64,000 nt of DNA from JALZKA01 sp033856515. Lineage in GTDB: Bacteria > Actinomycetota > Thermoleophilia > Solirubrobacterales > 70-9. The notes under the pieces were generated by a model. The model was not told the DNA's origin and searched no databases. It was given only the letters and a program-made list of their open reading frames with translations. The first letter of the stretch is position 1; each line of letters starts with the position of its first letter. Location of the stretch: the NCBI GenBank assembly GCA_033856515.1, contig JAWVEY010000020.1:62001-126000 (forward strand), read 5' to 3'. Below, in pieces: positions 57,291-64,000 of the stretch. A program made the translations under genes and the position numbers.

Positions 57291-58336
57291 ACGACGGCAC
57301 CCTCACGCGCTACCGGTTCGAGGCGCGCTTCACCCTGATCCAACTCGGCGTCATCCAGGGCGTGCTCGGCACCTACGCCTTGTTCTTCCCGAGATCCTTC
57401 TACGAGGACTTCCCGCTAGGCCTCAATTGGGTCGAGGTCCTGCCCGCCTACAACGAGCACCTGGTCACGGACTTCGGCGGCCTCTTCCTCGCGACTTCGG
57501 TGATGCTCCTGGCCGCGGCGGTCCGGCTCGAACGGCGCTGGGTCGTGATCACGCTCGTCGCCTTCCTTTCCTTCAGCCTCCCGCACACCGTTTGGCACAT
57601 GCTCCATCTGGAGCCGTACTCGACCGGCAACGCGATCGCGAACGTCATCGCCCTCGCGGCGACGGTGTTGCTCCCGCTCGGCGTGCTCTACCTCGTCTGG
57701 AGGGAGAGCGCCGCACCGCGCAAGCCGGCTCCCGCAGAGCCGGGTGCGAACGGTTTTCGAATCGAGGGGGTTCCCGACTCCACCCGCAACCCGATCACGC
57801 GCATCTCCTATGCGGTATCCCGGCGGCGCTACGGCGACGTAATGGAGCCGATGCGGGTGTTCGCGCACAACCCGACGGTCATGACGGGCTACTCGATGCA
57901 CGAGCTCGCGGCGGAGCGGGCGACCACCGTGCCCGAGCGCCTGAAGCACCTGGCTTCGATGCGAGCGGCAATGGTCTCCGGCTGCGAGTGGTGCCTTGAC
58001 TTCGGCTCGTTTCTCTCGAAGGGCCACGGGGTGACCGAGGACGAGATGCGAGAGCTGCCTCACTACCGCGACTCCGACGTGTTCGACGAGACCGAGAAGC
58101 TCGTGATGGACTACGCGACGGGCATGTCAAGGAGCCCGGTCGAGGTCTCAGACGAGCTGTTCGCGCAGCTCCGCGAGCGGTTCAGCGAGGCCCAGCTCGT
58201 CGAGCTCACTGACATCGCAGCGCTCGAGAACTACCGCGCGCGATTCAACTGGGCCTTCGGCCTCGAAGGCCAGGGCTTTTCAGAGGGCGCCTACTGCGTG
58301 CCGCCGGAGGCCCGCGTCAGCGCTGAGGCGCAGTAG
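57287..58336 (+). CDS. Membrane domain fused to carboxymuconolactone decarboxylase/AhpD-like domain
   Basis: 349 residues with two parts. Residues 1-145 contain four membrane helices (about 15-33, 55-78, 85-108, 113-135). Residues 170-349 are an AhpD-like CMD domain with SGCEWCLDFGSFLSKGHGVTEDEM: the redox C-x2-C and downstream His of peroxidase-linked disulfide reductases. ELTDIAALENYRARFNWAFG follows as in the family. The enzyme would be anchored in the membrane, with its active site on the cytoplasmic side if the fourth helix returns inside. Expressed from the TetR-controlled unit. Confidence 0.85.
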   Translation: MNDGTLTRYRFEARFTLIQLGVIQGVLGTYALFFPRSFYEDFPLGLNWVEVLPAYNEHLVTDFGGLFLATSVMLLAAAVRLERRWVVITLVAFLSFSLPHTVWHMLHLEPYSTGNAIANVIALAATVLLPLGVLYLVWRESAAPRKPAPAEPGANGFRIEGVPDSTRNPITRISYAVSRRRYGDVMEPMRVFAHNPTVMTGYSMHELAAERATTVPERLKHLASMRAAMVSGCEWCLDFGSFLSKGHGVTEDEMRELPHYRDSDVFDETEKLVMDYATGMSRSPVEVSDELFAQLRERFSEAQLVELTDIAALENYRARFNWAFGLEGQGFSEGAYCVPPEARVSAEAQ

Positions 58337-58342
58337 GCGCCT
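58326..58342 (+). terminator. Hairpin at the end of the AhpD-like gene
   Basis: AGGCGC and GCGCCT form a perfect 6-bp stem around AGTAG, overlapping the TAG stop. Two T bases follow. A weak candidate terminator. Confidence 0.35.
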
Positions 58343-58421
58343 TGGGGAAGCACCTAACTCCCGACCCGGCCAGCAACCTGCAGCTATATTGCTCCGCCCT
58401 GACCCGCAAGTTGAGGTCCCC

Positions 58422-59075
58422 ATGGAGCACCTTCGCCAAAAGCTCACTTACTCGCGTGTCGTCTCGACGCTGGCGCTCTTCGTCGCCCTTGGCGGCACCG
58501 CCTACGCCGCCGTCGAGCTTCAGAGGGACGACGTCCGCTCCAAGCACATCAAGAATGGGCAGGTCAAGGGGGAGGACCTCGCGGACAACTCTGTGACCTC
58601 TCCGAAGGTCGCCAACGGATCGCTACTTGGAGAGGACTTCGCGGCCGGGCAGCTTGAGCAGGAGTTCGCCCAGTTTTATGCCTTGATGCCCCCGAATAAC
58701 GCGGCGACCGTTGCCCCCGGGGCTGCTGTCTCTTTCCCACAGGACGGACCGGCCAGCGGCGACATCACCCGGGCAAGCGCAGACAACTTCGTACTCGCGG
58801 AGGTGGGCACCTACCGGGTGGACTTCATCGTCTCTGTGTCGGAAGCCGGCCAGCTCGCGCTCAGGCTGGATGGGAACCAGCTCAACTACACGGTCTTTGG
58901 GCGGGCGACAGGCACTAGCCAGATCGTGGGGGAGGCGTTAGTCACGACCACGACTCCTAACTCGACGATCTCGGTGGTCAACCCGGCGGGGAATTCCACG
59001 GCGCTGACGATCACGCCCCTCGCCGGCGGCACCGCGCCGGTCGCGGCCTCGCTGGTAATTCAGCAGCTTCGCTGA
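58422..59075 (+). CDS. Secreted protein of the STLALFVALGGTAYA family with jelly-roll-like C-terminus
   Basis: 217 residues from ATG 58422 with GAGG 7 to 8 bases upstream. Signal region STLALFVALGGTAYAA is a hallmark of a large paralogous family in Thermoleophilia-type actinobacteria. The next 70 residues have repeating short blocks (DVRSKHIKNGQVKGEDLADNSVTSPKVANGSL), probably a coiled stalk. The last 130 residues, with VGTYRVDFIVSVSEAGQLALRLDGNQLNYTVFGRATGTSQIVG, resemble BclA/C1q-like jelly-roll domains. TATATT (58385-58390) is a possible -10. Probably surface-exposed; function unknown. Confidence 0.82.
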   Translation: MEHLRQKLTYSRVVSTLALFVALGGTAYAAVELQRDDVRSKHIKNGQVKGEDLADNSVTSPKVANGSLLGEDFAAGQLEQEFAQFYALMPPNNAATVAPGAAVSFPQDGPASGDITRASADNFVLAEVGTYRVDFIVSVSEAGQLALRLDGNQLNYTVFGRATGTSQIVGEALVTTTTPNSTISVVNPAGNSTALTITPLAGGTAPVAASLVIQQLR

Positions 59076-59122
59076 GCGGTAGCGATTACCACATGCGGGC
59101 AGGGTGACCGCGCGACCTGCGC

Positions 59123-61156
<2,034 letters not shown>

Positions 61157-61307
61157 GACCTCTCCTTCCCGTCGCTTTTCCGCGATCCTATGGGTGATCG
61201 CATACCCGAGAACCGGCGCAGCGACGCATGCATGGTGGAACGATGAAGCCCGGTTCGCTTGAGATAGCGCATCGGTCGGCCGATAACTGGGTTTAGGGGG
61301 ACAGGCT

Positions 61308-62078
61308 GTGCCTGCGAGCGTTCAAAGACCGCAAGCCAAAATGAAACTCCTTGAGGAAGCCAATGACGCATTCGCGGGCATCGAGCCCGAGGAACGAGTG
61401 CGCCTCGCCCGGCTCGGTTCGCTCCTCTTCATGGTCGGCTCGCTGACAGCGATTCCGGCGGGCCTCCTCCTCGAGCCACAGCCCCAGCTTTACGAGCATG
61501 TCGTGTCGGCAGCTGGCTTCCTGCTCGGCTTGATCGCCTTCTTCTTGCCGTGGGAACGGATGGAGCCAGGCTGGCTTCACTTCTTTCCGGTGGTCGGGGC
61601 CCTCGTCGTGGTCGCCGGAGTAGCGGTCTTCTCCGTTGTTTTTTCGTTCTTCTTGGTGCTCGCGGGCATGTTCGTCGCGATTTCGGTGCGCAAGCCAATC
61701 GTGTTCTCGGCGTACATGGCCTACTTCGTCTTGGCGCTCTTGATCCCGTTCGCCTACACGAACCGGGACCTCTCCGACCAGGCGATCATCATTCTCGCGA
61801 CGCTTCCCGTCCTCTTTATCGTCGCGTACGTCTCGCGCTACATGCACGAGGTCGTGGAACAGCAGAAGGAGCAGTACCGAGTGTTCGCGAGCCAAGCGAT
61901 CGCTCTCGGCGAGCGCATCAAGGGAAACGGCGACCGCATCAAGGGAAACGGCGATCGGACCCTTGACGACTCACCCGCAGCCCTCGAGCGAAGGCTCAAG
62001 AATCTCACCCTGGCCAGTTCACGCGATCGTCGCGACTGGTCGACCAGGCCGAAGGTGTGGCCGCCCTCGTCGAACTGA
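61308..62078 (+). CDS. Membrane protein with cytoplasmic tail, MASE-like
   Basis: 256 residues. GTG 61308 has AGGGGGA 7 to 8 bases upstream. An N-terminal helix, then six membrane segments (about 45-65, 72-90, 100-122, 124-140, 147-165, 172-190), resembling sensor membrane domains found before GGDEF domains, but no catalytic domain follows: the cytoplasmic tail is 70 residues, charged, containing a 21-base tandem duplication. It could be a truncated sensor or a stand-alone protein. No family recognised with confidence. Confidence 0.7.
   Translation: MPASVQRPQAKMKLLEEANDAFAGIEPEERVRLARLGSLLFMVGSLTAIPAGLLLEPQPQLYEHVVSAAGFLLGLIAFFLPWERMEPGWLHFFPVVGALVVVAGVAVFSVVFSFFLVLAGMFVAISVRKPIVFSAYMAYFVLALLIPFAYTNRDLSDQAIIILATLPVLFIVAYVSRYMHEVVEQQKEQYRVFASQAIALGERIKGNGDRIKGNGDRTLDDSPAALERRLKNLTLASSRDRRDWSTRPKVWPPSSN
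61914..61955 (+). repeat. 21-bp tandem duplication
   Basis: Two copies of a 21-base unit (61914-61934 and 61935-61955), differing by one base at the end (GAC versus GAT), encode RIKGNGD twice in the cytoplasmic tail. A recent duplication, in frame. Confidence 0.85.
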
Positions 62079-62128
62079 GCGCATCCCGCTTGACGAGGAG
62101 AACTGGCGCGGGGTTTCATCGAGTTCCT

Positions 62129-62134
62129 TAGGCT
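62129..62134 (+). promoter_or_regulatory. -10 element of the trypsin-like protease gene
   Basis: TAGGCT lies 6 bases before the GTG at 62141 with no ribosome binding site, the common leaderless spacing here. Confidence 0.5.
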
Positions 62135-62140
62135 GTTCCT

Positions 62141-63088
62141 GTGCGTTTCCTGAGCAGGGTTTCACCACGTCGTATCCCCCTGGCCGCTGTGGCGGCCACA
62201 GTTGCATGCCTGGCGGTGCCTGGTGGTGCTCTCGCCTACGAGACAGAGGAGTCTGCCGGCGCGGTCCGCGACTACTGGACGCCCGAGCGCATGGAGACGG
62301 CGATTCCAGGCGACGCCCTCCTGAGCGGAGTGCCAACAGTTGTGCCGATCGGCGACGTCGACCTAGGCCTGGGTTCGACGCAAGCACGGCGTTCGAACGC
62401 CCAGAAGGTGAGCAATCCCGGCGCGAAGCCATTCCGCACTCATGGCAAGGTCTTCTTCACGGATGGCGGACTCGACTATGTCTGCTCAGGCACATCGGTC
62501 AAGTCCAAGACGGAGGGCCTTGTGGTGACTGCCGGCCACTGCACGCATAGCTCGAACGGCTACGTCACGAACTTCATGTTTGCTCCGGCTTATGACGACG
62601 GCCCCTCCAAATTCGGCGAGTGGACGGCCAAGAAGCTCAAGACCACGCCTCAGTGGGAAGCCAACGAGAACATCTCCTACGACGTTGGCATGGCGACAAT
62701 GAACAAGCTCAACGGCAAGACGCTGGCCGACAAGGTCGGCAAACGCGGCATCACCTTCAACAAGAGCCACGATCAGCACTTCGACGTCTTCGGGTACCCC
62801 GCCGAGGACCCGTTCGATGGCGAGAAGATGTACCGCTGCGACTCTCAGTCAGAGGGCACGGACAACGACCAGAACAACCCCAAGCCCACGCGGATCGATT
62901 GCAACATGACGGGTGGGTCATCGGGCGGCGGCTGGGTTATCGGTGGCGAGAAGGTGAACTCGGTCGTCTCCTATGGCTATGAGTGCACGATCCCGATCCC
63001 GCCGCTGTGCGACAACCCCGAGGAGGGCAAGCTGTTCGGGCCCTACTTCGGCGACGAGATCAAGAAGCTCTACAAGTCGCAGAAGTAG
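62141..63088 (+). CDS. Secreted trypsin-like serine peptidase
   Basis: 315 residues with a signal peptide (VPGGALA-YE). The chymotrypsin-fold catalytic triad is visible: His in VVTAGHCTHS, Asp in NISYDVGMATM and Ser in NMTGGSSGGGWVIGG. Several Cys (AGHC with VCSG; YRCDSQ with IDCN; YECTIPIPPLCDN) suggest three disulfides. The propeptide region (about 33-100) has no repeat. Extracellular peptidase of the V8/trypsin-like family of actinobacteria; substrate unknown. The GTG start has a leaderless-type promoter. Confidence 0.9.
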   Translation: MRFLSRVSPRRIPLAAVAATVACLAVPGGALAYETEESAGAVRDYWTPERMETAIPGDALLSGVPTVVPIGDVDLGLGSTQARRSNAQKVSNPGAKPFRTHGKVFFTDGGLDYVCSGTSVKSKTEGLVVTAGHCTHSSNGYVTNFMFAPAYDDGPSKFGEWTAKKLKTTPQWEANENISYDVGMATMNKLNGKTLADKVGKRGITFNKSHDQHFDVFGYPAEDPFDGEKMYRCDSQSEGTDNDQNNPKPTRIDCNMTGGSSGGGWVIGGEKVNSVVSYGYECTIPIPPLCDNPEEGKLFGPYFGDEIKKLYKSQK

Positions 63089-63103
63089 ACGGGGACGGCG
63101 GGT

Positions 63104-64000
63104 CTAGGCGGCCAGCGCCGCCGGCGCCTCATCAAGGCCTAAAAAATCAGACTCGCCGGGGATGCTCTTCCGGTAGGCACACCAGCCTCTGAAGTTACCG
63201 CGCCAGGCCTCGCCTTCGTCCCCGGGGACGGGCTGCGCCTGATGCTCGAACGGAGACAGGTGCCCGCTTTCCAGCAGGCGGTCGTGGAGAGTGACGTCCG
63301 CCTCGTGGTCGCGGACGCCCGAGTGGGTGAGATAGCTGACGCGGGCGCACCTGCCGACTGAGATCCGAAGCGCCTTCTCAATCGGCACGTCCTCGCCGAG
63401 GTCGTCGGTCAGCGGAAGGTGCCATTCGTTGTCTGCGCACGCTGTCGGCACCGCCGATTCCAGTTGCTCCTTCATCCGGCACGCGATCTCGCGAATCTCG
63501 GGCTGGGCGTCGGGGTGAGTCCTGAGGTGCCAGAAGTTGTCCCACTCGGTGGCCGTGACGATGACTGTGTGCCACATGAAGGGCTCGAGCAGGCGGTTGG
63601 TGAGCTGCTTGTGGACGTTCAGCCATTCGTCGGACGTCTCCTTGTTCTCCAGCGCTTGAGCCAGAGCTTCGAACCGGCCCTGGACGCCACCATCGTCCGG
63701 GCCGAACTCCTTCGAAGTCAGGAGCGAGATGACGTTGTCCACGGCGTCATCCCGGGCCCTCAGCCACTGCTGCCTAGCCGCCTCCGCCTTGGCGCCGGAC
63801 AGGTTTCGGCTGGCCTGCATGCCAGGCTGGTTCTCGCCGAACTCGGATGGGACAAACGGATCTTCGAGCACGAACCGCAGCTGTTTGATGACCGGAATTG
63901 CGCGAGAGCTCGCGGAGTTCCGGGAGAACACACGATGGGTGTTGAACTCGGGCAGGACCATGCGCGGGAATGTGATCTCGAAGGTGGTCAGGCGGTCGCC
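63104..64000 (-). CDS. thyX: ThyX-like flavin-dependent thymidylate synthase (5' partial)
   Basis: FAD-dependent methylation of dUMP. The frame stays open to the right edge; upstream of the first ATG (63961) it still reads DRLTTFEITFPR, so the true start is outside. The ThyX-motif region is THRVFSRNSASSRAIPV, close to the usual RHR-x7-S pattern but starting THR, and the late HLSPFEHQAQP (H-x-SPFEH) and SIPGESDFLG segments are present. The visible 298 residues plus the missing part exceed typical ThyX (about 220-250), matching the longer form. It ends 15 bases from the protease stop. Confidence 0.8.
   Translation of the reverse strand, partial: GDRLTTFEITFPRMVLPEFNTHRVFSRNSASSRAIPVIKQLRFVLEDPFVPSEFGENQPGMQASRNLSGAKAEAARQQWLRARDDAVDNVISLLTSKEFGPDDGGVQGRFEALAQALENKETSDEWLNVHKQLTNRLLEPFMWHTVIVTATEWDNFWHLRTHPDAQPEIREIACRMKEQLESAVPTACADNEWHLPLTDDLGEDVPIEKALRISVGRCARVSYLTHSGVRDHEADVTLHDRLLESGHLSPFEHQAQPVPGDEGEAWRGNFRGWCAYRKSIPGESDFLGLDEAPAALAA

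Overview
The window is a contiguous, gene-dense stretch of a high-GC bacterial chromosome. No rRNA, phage, insertion sequence or CRISPR array is visible. Several traits suggest a Thermoleophilia/Solirubrobacterales-type actinobacterium: many GTG and TTG starts, small secreted proteins whose signal region reads STLALFVALGGTAYAA, SnoaL-like proteins starting MSQENVE, a cytochrome c System I cluster joined to C5-pathway heme genes, and an rpsF-ssb-rpsR-rplI-dnaB order. The taxon is an inference from gene content, not from a marker-gene comparison.

Layout. 1-6019 is a tightly overlapped plus-strand run: ccmA (cut by the left edge), ccmB, ccmC, a 56-residue ccmD, hemA, hemC and a fused cobA-hemD. 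Then come a secreted repeat protein, birA and a large divergent SF2 helicase. 10436-14745 holds a TlpA-like thioredoxin, an NfeD/slipin pair and a GalT-like enzyme. 14756-20778 holds secreted and lipoproteins, one tRNA-Arg(CCU), pyrE, an L,D-transpeptidase, a CPBP protease, a HAD hydrolase and an MscS channel. 20849-24653 has a class A penicillin-binding protein, thiL and a possible FlgM-like peptide. 24849-29995 has an M28-like membrane protein with apparently lost metal ligands, facing a response regulator/histidine kinase/HtrA operon like mycobacterial mprAB-pepD. 30045-32809 carries two trehalose-forming glycosyltransferases.

34918-41342 is replication and translation housekeeping (rpsF, ssb, rpsR, rplI, dnaB, a DnaC-like loader, purA). 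42205-45775 has a biotin-dependent carboxylase alpha subunit, which the window's BirA could biotinylate, and a VOC/DUF2804/lipocalin-like operon. 45805-53272 is mainly oxidoreductases and small proteins, with def next to a two-ACT-domain protein. 53329-64000 has membrane proteins, a phosphodiesterase-like enzyme, a TetR gene next to twin palindromic operators and a membrane-anchored AhpD-like protein, acetyl-CoA synthetase, a secreted trypsin-like protease and a right-edge-truncated ThyX-like gene.

Regulatory architecture stands out. At least sixteen starts have a TAnnnT-like -10 hexamer only 6-9 bases before the start codon, mostly with no ribosome binding site, which implies widespread leaderless mRNAs. 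A 44-base palindrome occurs twice, each time between convergent genes. One lipoprotein gene starts three bases after a tRNA, so tRNA 3' processing could itself create its leaderless message. No complete novel defence or mobile system was found. The most unusual items are these regulatory structures, two apparent pseudoenzymes and one membrane/AhpD fusion.
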